The notes under the pieces: generated by a model
What the model saw: only the letters and a program-made list of their open reading frames with translations
Database searches by the model: none
What the model was told of the DNA's origin: nothing
Part shown: piece after piece, positions 22,520 to 29,188 of the stretch
Numbering within the stretch: the first letter of the stretch is position 1
Layout: each line of letters opens with the position of its first letter
Source of the DNA: JBBAFB01 sp041655595
GTDB lineage: Bacteria; Bacillota; DULZ01
Reading direction: 5' to 3'
Assembly: GCA_041655595.1 (NCBI GenBank)
Contig: JBBAFB010000010.1
Location: 1-29,188, forward strand
DNA length: 29,188 nucleotides
Position numbers and translations under genes: made by a program

Positions 22520-23464
22520 ATGAACAGCATTTTTTATTTGGCAATTCAAATAGCAGCTATTGTACTGGTGGCACCCTTGGTAAATGGCCTGATTCGCAAG
22601 GTGAAGGCTTTTACCCAAAAAAGAACGGGGCCTCCTGTTTTGCAAATGTATTTTGATTTATACAAATTGTTTAAAAAAGAAGCGGTAGTTTCAGAGGTAA
22701 CCTCCTGGGTCTATAAGGTGGCCCCTTATATAGTTTTTGCTACAACCTTAGCAGCGGCCATGCTGGTGCCTGTTACAACCTTACTGGTGCCTTTCGGCTT
22801 TCCCGGGGATGTTATTATGCTGATCTATATTTTTGCCTTGGGGCGCTTCTTTCTTGCTTTGGCAGGCTTGGATGCAGGAAGTACTTTCGGGGGCATGGGT
22901 AGCAGCAGAGAAGGGATGATTTCGGCACTAATGGAGCCGGCCATCCTGGTTTCTGTTTTTACCGTGGGCTTGATTTCAAAATCAACTTCTGTTTTGCAGA
23001 TGATGGAGGGCTCAAAAAGTATGGGTATCCCCTTGTCTCACCCCGTCTATTTATTGGTCTTTTTGGCCCTGCTGATCATTATTATCGCGGAAACCGCTAG
23101 GATTCCCGTGGATGATCCCTCCACACATTTGGAGTTGACTATGGTGCACGAAGCAATGGTGCTGGAATACTCGGGCAGGCATTTGGCCTTAATGGAACTA
23201 GGTGCCGCCGTAAAACAACTGGTGCTGATCACCTTTGTGGTCAACGTCTTTTTGCCCCATGATCAGCTGCTAAGTATGGGGGGACCGGGGGTTATTGCGA
23301 TTTCGCTGCTCATTTACTTGGCCAAGGTAATTCTTTTCTCGGTAATCATGGCCTTAATTGAAGTTAACACTGTCAAGTTTCGCTTTTTCAGTGTTCCCAA
23401 CCTAGCTGCTTTGTCCTTTATCTTAGCCTTCCTAGGCTTTTTAAATCAATTTGTGCTCAGCTAA
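22520..23464 (+). CDS. hyfC: HyfC/HycD/NuoH-like membrane subunit
   Basis: The 314-residue subunit has about eight membrane helices and the NuoH-type loops: QKRTGPPVLQMYFDLYKLFK near the N-terminus, GSSREGMISALMEPA, and AETARIPVDDPSTHLELTMV followed by a conserved HEAMVLEYSG segment. In complex I and group 4 hydrogenases this subunit joins the quinone- or NiFe-site modules to the antiporter arm. Start at 22520 after AAAAAGGAG, 33 bases from the previous stop. All acidic and basic residues of the characteristic loop look intact, so the coupling interface is probably functional. Length equals the E. coli HyfC (about 315). Confidence 0.92.
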   Translation: MNSIFYLAIQIAAIVLVAPLVNGLIRKVKAFTQKRTGPPVLQMYFDLYKLFKKEAVVSEVTSWVYKVAPYIVFATTLAAAMLVPVTTLLVPFGFPGDVIMLIYIFALGRFFLALAGLDAGSTFGGMGSSREGMISALMEPAILVSVFTVGLISKSTSVLQMMEGSKSMGIPLSHPVYLLVFLALLIIIIAETARIPVDDPSTHLELTMVHEAMVLEYSGRHLALMELGAAVKQLVLITFVVNVFLPHDQLLSMGGPGVIAISLLIYLAKVILFSVIMALIEVNTVKFRFFSVPNLAALSFILAFLGFLNQFVLS

Positions 23465-23485
23465 TGCGGAAAGGAATGAACTTTA

Positions 23486-24121
23486 ATGACCAAAATTTAT
23501 CTTGATTTGCTACCGGCACTGATTTTGTTTTCCTCCTTTATATTAGTGTCCAACAAAAGAATTGCCTCCTATATTAGGACCTTTCGCTTTCAATCACTGT
23601 TGATTGCTGTGGGTGCGGGTGTTATTGGTTTAGAAACGGGACGTATAGATGTTTTGCTGGTCTGCCTCTTAATGGTTGCCCTAAAGGTGATCTACATTCC
23701 CAACCTTTTGAATTCGACCTTCGCTAATGTAACCTATAAAGTAGAAAAGGATTTCTTTTTTAATATACCTATTTTAATTATCGCTTGTTGCTTGCTGGTG
23801 GTCTTTTCATACTTAGCCATTCCTACCGCCGATGGCATTATTAATGTACAGGTTGCCAACCTGGTTTCGGCTGTGTTGATAGGACTAATCTTTATGATCA
23901 CCAGAAAAAAAGCTTTTGGGCAAATTGTAGGTTTCCTGGTTATTGAAAACGGCCTTTTTGCCACAGCCATGTTTGCTACCCAGGGGCTGCCTTTTATTAT
24001 TGATTTGGGCATGTTTATTGATCTTTTGACGGCGGTGCTGGTCATGGGTGTCCTGGTGTTTAGAATCAGTGATGAATTTGACTCCGTTGATGTTAACAGA
24101 CTAAATAATTTGAAGGGATAG
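23486..24121 (+). CDS. hyfE: HyfE-like small membrane subunit (NuoK/MrpC-related)
   Basis: The 211-residue protein has about six to seven membrane helices and matches the hydrogenase-4 component E family: FGQIVGFLVIENGLFATAM and the DLGMFIDLLTAVLVMGVLVF region near the C-terminus. Its second half corresponds to the NuoK/MrpC fold, with a Glu within a membrane helix (VIENGL). It lies between the NuoH-like and HyfF-like genes with gaps of 21 and 4 bases, supporting one transcript. Start at 23486 after GGAAAGGA. Length is close to E. coli HyfE (216). Confidence 0.87.
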   Translation: MTKIYLDLLPALILFSSFILVSNKRIASYIRTFRFQSLLIAVGAGVIGLETGRIDVLLVCLLMVALKVIYIPNLLNSTFANVTYKVEKDFFFNIPILIIACCLLVVFSYLAIPTADGIINVQVANLVSAVLIGLIFMITRKKAFGQIVGFLVIENGLFATAMFATQGLPFIIDLGMFIDLLTAVLVMGVLVFRISDEFDSVDVNRLNNLKG

Positions 24122-24125
24122 AAAA

Positions 24126-25601
24126 ATGGGATTACTACTTCTTCTTATACCAATTATCGCGGCCCCGCTGTTTTTTCTTTTAAAAAATAGGCAGCTTATT
24201 TACCGGCTGAGCCTTGTTGTATCGGCATCCTTGACGGTTATCTCTCTTATTTTAACGAAAGAGGTTATTGCGGCAAGCTATATTCAATATGCAGTTTTAG
24301 GTGGCTTCTTTTACCTGGATTCCCTAAGTATTATCGTGCTTGATATCATCACCATTATCGGCCTTGTTGCTTCTATTTATTCAATCGGCTACTTAGAGGA
24401 GGATCTGGGGCGGGGAAAAATCAGCGAGGATCAGATTAGAACCTATTATCTGCTAATGTATGTTTTTATTTTTACTATGATCCTGGCTGCCACCGTAAAA
24501 AACATGGGTATTATGTGGGTTGCAATCGAGGCTACTACCTTGGCCTCCGTTTTCCTGGTAGGTTTTTATAGCACCAAGGAATCCCTAGAGGCAGCTTGGA
24601 AATACTTGATTATTTGTTCTGTGGGGATTGCCATCGCTTTTTTAGGCATTATTTTTCTCCATCTATCTTCCTTGGATGTACTGACCGATGCCCAATTTCT
24701 TGATTGGGTAGCCCTGTCAGAGCATGCCAAGGCTTTAAAAACCCCGGCTTTGAGATTAGCCTTTCTTTTTATTGCCATTGGGTTCGGCACCAAAGCGGGG
24801 CTGGCACCCATGCATACCTGGTTGCCAGGAGCCCACAGCCAGGCCCCGTCCCCTATCAGCGCTTTACTGTCGGGTGTTTTATTAAACGGAGCCATGTATG
24901 GCATTATCAGGACTGTGACAATTGTCAATAAGAATCTGAACAGCAGCCAATTTACAGGACAATTTTTAATAGCCATTGGCTTGTTATCCGTTGGCATTGC
25001 GGCTGTAATCATCCTGACCCAAAAAGAATATAAAAGCCTGTTGGCTTATTCCAGTATTGAGCATATGGGGATTATTGCACTGGCTATTGGTCTTTTTACG
25101 CCCCAGGCGGTTTTCGGAGGCTTGTTCCATATGATCAACCACTCCTTTACAAAATCCATGTTGTTTTTTGCCACGGGCAGTATCCTACACCGCTTTGGGA
25201 CTAACAAAATTGACAAAGTCAAAGGAGTTTTAAAGGTACTGCCGGTTACCGGCACAGCTTTTTACCTGGGCCTGTTTGCAATTGCAGGGGTTCCTCCCTT
25301 TAGTATTTTCGCCAGTGAACTGGGAATTATTGTTTCGATTTTTGTGGATGGCAGATTCATAATTGGTTCGGCTTTTATTCTGTTACTAGCCGTCATTTTT
25401 ACCGGAATTGCTCTTAACCTTTTTAAAATGTTTTACAGCGACGGTCCGGAGCCGGAGGGTGAGCCGTTAAAAATAAATCCGGCAGGTACTGTTGCCATTA
25501 TGCTGTTGTTGTTAGTGATTTTTACCACCGGCTTTTATATGCCCGAAGGGTTAAGGTCTTTAATTTATAATGCTCAAATGATAATTATGGGGGTGAAGTA
25601 G
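24126..25601 (+). CDS. hyfF: HyfF-like antiporter-type membrane subunit
   Basis: The 491-residue NuoN/NuoM/MrpD-like protein has about 14 membrane helices. It carries the family ion-path motifs: Glu in WVAIEATTLASVFL, Lys in GFGTKAGLAPMHTWLP and Lys in MINHSFTKSMLFF. It is the second antiporter-type subunit of this operon. A third (HyfD-like) subunit, present in E. coli hydrogenase-4, is absent. The ATG at 24126 is four bases after the previous stop, and the large-subunit gene begins one base after its own stop, so translation is tightly coupled. It should move H+ or Na+ in response to electron transfer in the peripheral arm. Confidence 0.92.
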   Translation: MGLLLLLIPIIAAPLFFLLKNRQLIYRLSLVVSASLTVISLILTKEVIAASYIQYAVLGGFFYLDSLSIIVLDIITIIGLVASIYSIGYLEEDLGRGKISEDQIRTYYLLMYVFIFTMILAATVKNMGIMWVAIEATTLASVFLVGFYSTKESLEAAWKYLIICSVGIAIAFLGIIFLHLSSLDVLTDAQFLDWVALSEHAKALKTPALRLAFLFIAIGFGTKAGLAPMHTWLPGAHSQAPSPISALLSGVLLNGAMYGIIRTVTIVNKNLNSSQFTGQFLIAIGLLSVGIAAVIILTQKEYKSLLAYSSIEHMGIIALAIGLFTPQAVFGGLFHMINHSFTKSMLFFATGSILHRFGTNKIDKVKGVLKVLPVTGTAFYLGLFAIAGVPPFSIFASELGIIVSIFVDGRFIIGSAFILLLAVIFTGIALNLFKMFYSDGPEPEGEPLKINPAGTVAIMLLLLVIFTTGFYMPEGLRSLIYNAQMIIMGVK

Positions 25602-25602
25602 G

Positions 25603-27186
25603 GTGAAATCTTCAGAAATTATTGATCGGCTGTCGGAACTTTTCCCAGGTGATATCGTTGGAGAACAGCTGGTAAACGGTAATGAAATATATCTGGATGT
25701 AAAAAAGGAGCGGTTAGCGGCGATTTGTACCCACCTTAGTCGGGAATTGGCCCACCCTTTGATTTCTTTGTTTGGAAATGATGAAAGGGAGCTTACAGGC
25801 AATTTTTCTCTTTACTATGTTTTCGGGATGCGAGAAAAAGGTCTGCTGCTTACCCTAAAAACAGCGGTGGACCCCTTGAAGGGTAGTTTTCCATCCATTG
25901 CAGAATCGGTTCCTGGGGCCGGCTCCTATGAGCGAGAAATCCAGGATCTCTATGGTCTTACGCCCTTAGGCCACCCCAATCCTAAGCCGTTGGTGTTCCA
26001 CGGCAACTGGCCGGAAGGGGAATATCCTTTGCGTAAGGAGTTTCCCATAGCTAAAAGGCCTCCTTTTGTAGACCGGGAACCGGTTTTTGAGCGAATCGAG
26101 GGGGAGGGAATCTATGAAATCCCCGTGGGCCCGGTACATGCCGGGATCATCGAACCGGGGCATTTTCGTTTCAGCGTAGCAGGTGAGCCGATTATCAATC
26201 TGGAAGCACAGCTTTATTATGTTCACAAGGGGATTGAAAAATTGGCCGAAGGAGCCGGTTTGGAAAAGACTTTGTTTACCTCCGAGCGTATTTCCGGGGA
26301 TGAGAGTTTTGCCAACTCCTTGGCCTACTGTCAAGCGGTAGAAAAGATTGGGGAAATTGTGGTGCCCAAAAGAGCCCGGTACACCCGGGTGATATTTGCG
26401 GAGTTGGAGAGGCTAACTAGCCACTTGGGCGATTTGGGCGGGATTTGTGTTGATGTGGCTTATGGTTTTGCGGCTTTTCAATTTAGAATGATGCGGGTTT
26501 GGGCTTATTTAATAGCGGACAAGCTTTGCGGCGTGAGGTTCCTCAGGAATGTAAATAGGTTAGGGGGTTGCAGAAAGGATTTTTTGGCGGGCAAGGAAAA
26601 GGTAATAATTGCGGATCTTAAAAAACTGGAGAAGGAGCTACGGGAAACAGTTGAAATTATCAAAGCTAAGAGTATGTTTATTGATCGGGTGGAAAGTACC
26701 GGTATTCTAAAAAAGGAGATAGCAGTGGACCTAAATGCAGTCGGTCCAGGGGGACGGGCTTCCGGTATTCGTTATGATGTCAGAAAAGCCTACCCTTATG
26801 AGGCCTATGCCGATTTAGATTTTGCGGTGCCCGAACACAATAACGGTGATGTAAATTGCAGGATGAATACCAAGCTGGAAGAATGCTTTGCTTCCATTAA
26901 CTTAATGATTCAAGCTATTGAAGGGATACCCGAGGGCAAAATGGCAGGGCCCCTGGGCGATCTTCCACCTTATCAATTTGCTTTTGGTCTTACCGAATCA
27001 CCCAGGGGGGAAAACATCCATTGGGTGATGACCGGTGCCGGTAACACTATTTTTAGGTACAAAATAAGAACTCCCTCTTTTTGTAACTGGCCTGCCTTGT
27101 GCCACGCGGTGAAGGGCAATATTGTGCCGGATTTTCCTTTAATCAACAAAAGCTTTAATCTTTCCTATGCAGGGAACGATTTATAA
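25603..27186 (+). CDS. NuoCD/HycE-like large subunit lacking the NiFe-binding cysteines (Ehr-type)
   Basis: The 527-residue protein joins a NuoC-like domain (about 1-150, with EREIQDLYG) to a NuoD/hydrogenase-large-like domain (about 170-527, with GPVHAGIIEPGHFRF and HKGIEKL). In group 4 hydrogenases the N-terminal ligand motif reads like ERVCGICGFAHS; here it is ERISGDESFANS, with Ser231 and Glu234 replacing both Cys. The C-terminal DPCxxC motif is replaced by NLSYAGNDL, with Ser521 and Gly524, and the chain ends there without a cleavable extension. All four Ni-Fe ligands are missing, so it cannot hold a standard [NiFe] centre. It fits the described energy-converting hydrogenase-related (Ehr) group, although a novel quinone- or thiol-reactive site is possible. 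GTG start at 25603; the upstream gene ends two bases before it. Confidence 0.9.
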   Translation: MKSSEIIDRLSELFPGDIVGEQLVNGNEIYLDVKKERLAAICTHLSRELAHPLISLFGNDERELTGNFSLYYVFGMREKGLLLTLKTAVDPLKGSFPSIAESVPGAGSYEREIQDLYGLTPLGHPNPKPLVFHGNWPEGEYPLRKEFPIAKRPPFVDREPVFERIEGEGIYEIPVGPVHAGIIEPGHFRFSVAGEPIINLEAQLYYVHKGIEKLAEGAGLEKTLFTSERISGDESFANSLAYCQAVEKIGEIVVPKRARYTRVIFAELERLTSHLGDLGGICVDVAYGFAAFQFRMMRVWAYLIADKLCGVRFLRNVNRLGGCRKDFLAGKEKVIIADLKKLEKELRETVEIIKAKSMFIDRVESTGILKKEIAVDLNAVGPGGRASGIRYDVRKAYPYEAYADLDFAVPEHNNGDVNCRMNTKLEECFASINLMIQAIEGIPEGKMAGPLGDLPPYQFAFGLTESPRGENIHWVMTGAGNTIFRYKIRTPSFCNWPALCHAVKGNIVPDFPLINKSFNLSYAGNDL

Positions 27187-27230
27187 GCCCGGTTGCCGAG
27201 GTTTTGATTTAACAGGAAGGAATGTTGAAG

Positions 27231-28025
27231 ATGTATAAGATGTTAAAAAAAATAATTCAATATCCCCGGCTCACTCTTCCGTATCCCAAGGAGCCTATGG
27301 ATTCAAGTTTATTTGTTGGCAAGCCGGAAATAGATTATAATAAGTGTGATCACTGTGGCAGCTGTGTGTCCGGCTGTCCCTCCGGCGCTATAGCAGTTGA
27401 TCAAAACAAGTTGATTTTGGGCATTAATTTGGATCAGTGTATTTTTTGTGCCCTATGTGAGGAAGTTTGCCCTAAAGGCGCTGTCAAAATGACTCAGGAA
27501 TTTGAGTTAGCAGTTACCAATCGGGCTGATTTAAGGGTAACGAAGGAATCCCCGGCAGTAAGTCCCCTTGTTAATACTGACTACCGGGCTGTCTGTGCCG
27601 CGATACAAGAAAAGATTCGTAAGGCTTATGGGAGGAGTCTTTTTATTAGGGAAATAGATTCAGGCTCTTGCAACGGCTGTGATTACGAGGTCAACGGTTT
27701 GAATAACCCGTTAAATGACTTGGAAAGGTTTGGAATGCAGTTTGTTGCTTCCCCAAGACACGCGGATCTACTGTTGGTAACAGGTGCGGTAACCAGAAAT
27801 ATGGAGCTGGCCCTTTTGAAAACATATCAGGCCACTCCGGAGCCCAAGTTGGTAGTGGCTATTGGAGCATGTGCCCTAAGCGGTGGGATTTTTCGGGATA
27901 CCTATGCCACCGGAAACGGCGTTGATTATATTTTGCCGGTAGATGTTTATGTGCCGGGCTGTCCTCCTAGACCCCAGGCAATTTTATATGGAATTTTGAA
28001 GGCATTAAATAAGGCAGATCGTTAA
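27231..28025 (+). CDS. Fused ferredoxin and NuoB/HycG-like small subunit
   Basis: About 264 residues from the ATG at 27231. AGGAAGG (27214-27220) is ten bases upstream, whereas the ATG at 27222 nearly touches it. The N-terminal third holds two [4Fe-4S] motifs, Cys39-x2-Cys42-x2-Cys45-x3-Cys49 and Cys70-x2-Cys73-x2-Cys76-x3-Cys80. The C-terminal part is NuoB-like with SCNGCDYE (Cys147, Cys150), GACALSGG (Cys214) and VPGCPPRP (Cys244), all four ligands of the proximal N2-type cluster. In E. coli these are two proteins (HyfH and HyfI), so this is a fusion of the electron wire that feeds the large subunit. The cluster chain is complete although the large subunit lacks NiFe. It follows the large-subunit gene by 44 bases. 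Confidence 0.9.
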   Translation: MYKMLKKIIQYPRLTLPYPKEPMDSSLFVGKPEIDYNKCDHCGSCVSGCPSGAIAVDQNKLILGINLDQCIFCALCEEVCPKGAVKMTQEFELAVTNRADLRVTKESPAVSPLVNTDYRAVCAAIQEKIRKAYGRSLFIREIDSGSCNGCDYEVNGLNNPLNDLERFGMQFVASPRHADLLLVTGAVTRNMELALLKTYQATPEPKLVVAIGACALSGGIFRDTYATGNGVDYILPVDVYVPGCPPRPQAILYGILKALNKADR

Positions 28026-28053
28026 TATCAAAAGAGACCGGAGGCGGTAGGAA

Positions 28054-28737
28054 TTGGATAGTATGGCCAAGCAGACAGGCTTTTTTCAATATGGAGCGGA
28101 AGAGGTTAACTGGTTAAAAGCAAAGGATTCCCTTTTAGGTGAAGCGATGGAGCAAATTGGGCATATTCACCGTCCGGTTATACCCGATGTCTTTATGTCC
28201 TTAGTAAAATCTATTGTAGGTCAGCAAATTTCAACCAAGGCCCAAGTTACAGTTTGGAATCGTATGCTGGACCGCTTCAGCCCCTTTACGCCGGAAACAA
28301 TCGGGACAGCCACTGAGGAAGAGTTGCAAGGTGCCGGTATTTCCATGCGAAAAGCAGTTTATATTAAAGAAATGGCTGATTCAGTCTTGACGGGAAGGTT
28401 AGCTTTGCATAGTCTCAACTCCTTATCCGATGAGGAGGTTTGCGCGACCTTAACCCAAATTAAGGGTATTGGTGTATGGACTGCGGAGATGGTAATGACT
28501 TTTTCTATGGAAAGAAAAGATATTATCAGTTGGGGGGATTTGGCCATTCATAGGGGTTTACGTATGCTGTACCGACACCGTAGGATAACTCCGGAGCTTT
28601 TTCGAAAGTACCAAAGAAGATATTCCCCCTACGCCACTGTGGCCAGCCTTTATTTATGGGCAATAGCGGGAGGCGCTCTGCCCCATTTAACAGATCCAGC
28701 GCCAAAAACAGCGGCGCAAAAAAAAGGCCGACGCTGA
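28054..28737 (+). CDS. DNA-3-methyladenine glycosylase II-like (HhH-GPD, AlkA type)
   Basis: The 227-residue HhH-GPD protein has the helix-hairpin-helix IKGIGVWTAEMVMTF and the downstream SWGDLAIHRGL, where Asp162 (counted from the TTG) is the expected catalytic aspartate. The block SIVGQQIST near residue 53 is typical of AlkA. It excises alkylated purines from DNA in base excision repair. No Cys cluster follows, which distinguishes it from endonuclease III. TTG at 28054 is nine bases after GGAGG (28040-28044); ATG at 28063 is an alternative. It starts 28 bases after the Ehr-like small subunit, on the same strand and without an intervening terminator, so it probably shares the c-di-AMP-controlled transcript. 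The C-terminus is Lys/Arg-rich. Confidence 0.88.
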   Translation: MDSMAKQTGFFQYGAEEVNWLKAKDSLLGEAMEQIGHIHRPVIPDVFMSLVKSIVGQQISTKAQVTVWNRMLDRFSPFTPETIGTATEEELQGAGISMRKAVYIKEMADSVLTGRLALHSLNSLSDEEVCATLTQIKGIGVWTAEMVMTFSMERKDIISWGDLAIHRGLRMLYRHRRITPELFRKYQRRYSPYATVASLYLWAIAGGALPHLTDPAPKTAAQKKGRR

Positions 28738-28818
28738 AGGCTTCGGTGCCGCTATTGGCCCATACTAAGAAAGGGTCCATGGGGACAATTAATTATGATG
28801 AGTCAGGGAGGAGCTAAG

Positions 28819-29188
28819 GTGACAAAATCAAAGCTTGAAATTGATATGAACATCAGGGAAAGATTTGAACAAATGGCGCATTCATTGGATAAAGGCTTTG
28901 ATGAAACGCTGGCTTACCTGATGGAAAGTTTTAGTAGCCAGGCTTCGGAGATTAAAAATATAACGGCTGAGCTCAACACTTATAAAGAACGGGAGCTGGA
29001 GGCTTTTTTAATAGGCGATGCGTTAAATGACGGTATTTATATTGTTGATGCCAAGGGTATAGTCATCGCAGTTAATAAGGTTTTTAGCCAGTTGACCGGT
29101 ATTAAGGAAGAAGAAATCATTGGTCAGCCTATCGAATATATGAGCCAACAACAACTGGTTAAAAAGCCTATTGGGCGTGTTGTGCTGG
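28819..29188 (+). CDS. N-terminal part of a PAS-domain regulator (cut by the window end)
   Basis: A GTG at 28819 preceded by AGGGAGGAG (28805-28813) opens a frame that runs to the window end, about 123 residues. In-frame ATGs at 28795 and 28798 lie upstream of that site and are less likely. The first 65 residues form a charged, helix-rich region with coiled-coil character (ERFEQMAHSLDKGFDETL, later NTYKERELEAF). A PAS domain follows, with DGIYIVDAKGIVIAVNKVFS and LTGIKEEEIIGQPIEYM. Such an N-terminus heads sigma-54-dependent activators and histidine kinases in this group of bacteria; the effector domain lies outside the window, so neither can be chosen. It follows the glycosylase gene by 81 bases. 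Confidence 0.75.
   Translation, partial: MTKSKLEIDMNIRERFEQMAHSLDKGFDETLAYLMESFSSQASEIKNITAELNTYKERELEAFLIGDALNDGIYIVDAKGIVIAVNKVFSQLTGIKEEEIIGQPIEYMSQQQLVKKPIGRVVL

Noticed and set aside
20441..28025. Call as a functional hydrogenase-4 or formate hydrogenlyase
   Set aside because: The large subunit lacks all four NiFe-binding cysteines and there is no formate dehydrogenase or maturation gene alongside.
1..29188. CRISPR arrays, tRNA, rRNA, prophage or insertion-sequence transposase genes
   Set aside because: None seen on reading; no regularly spaced repeats, no tRNA-like cloverleaf noticed and no transposase motif apart from the tyrosine recombinase.

Overview
The window looks like part of a chromosome of a Gram-positive anaerobe of the Clostridia, most likely Peptococcaceae or Desulfotomaculum-like. 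This is inferred from several signs. Shine-Dalgarno sites are strong, base composition is moderate to low GC, and there is an S-box SAM riboswitch, a ydaO/yuaA c-di-AMP riboswitch and a GEMM-I c-di-GMP riboswitch. Molybdoenzyme, NrfD and ferredoxin gene sets are plentiful, and a PC4/YdbC protein is present. No rRNA, tRNA or CRISPR array is seen.

Layout. Positions 1-2.3 kb: the 3' end of a probable type IIG restriction-modification gene, a YdbC-like PC4 protein and a beta-propeller lipoprotein. Positions 2.3-3.66 kb: two tandem dyad (REP-like) hairpins, then a small tyrosine recombinase gene enclosed by a near-perfect 28-bp inverted repeat. This resembles an invertible switch next to a PAS-PAS-GGDEF-EAL gene (3.66-5.76 kb). 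Positions 5.77-6.89 kb: a mandelate-racemase-type enolase-superfamily enzyme on the minus strand. Positions 7.25-9.27 kb: a cytoplasmic molybdopterin oxidoreductase. Positions 9.7-16.75 kb: a complex iron-sulfur molybdoenzyme locus. It holds a Tat-exported catalytic subunit, a four-cluster ferredoxin, an NrfD membrane anchor, a TorD-like chaperone, a second four-cluster ferredoxin and a PucR/CdaR-type regulator. Positions 16.78-18.0 kb: metF on the minus strand under a SAM riboswitch with a consensus promoter. Positions 18.0-19.9 kb: a GAF-HD-GYP-(PilZ-like) c-di-GMP protein on the minus strand under a c-di-GMP-I riboswitch. Positions 20.1-28.0 kb: a six-gene membrane complex related to hydrogenase-4 and complex I, preceded by a consensus-like promoter, a c-di-AMP riboswitch and a terminator. 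An AlkA-like glycosylase and the start of a PAS-domain regulator follow.

The most interesting unit is the 20.1-28.7 kb operon. Its large subunit keeps the NuoCD/HycE fold motifs but has lost all four [NiFe]-ligand cysteines. It is therefore probably not a hydrogenase but an 'energy-converting hydrogenase-related' (Ehr) type complex. It has two antiporter-like subunits and a fused ferredoxin/NuoB-like subunit, and it sits behind a c-di-AMP riboswitch, the signal that many Gram-positive bacteria use for potassium and osmotic control. A c-di-GMP riboswitch faces the opposite way about 300 bases upstream, so the two cyclic-dinucleotide sensors are back to back. A second candidate system is the recombinase flanked by inverted repeats beside the c-di-GMP phosphodiesterase gene.
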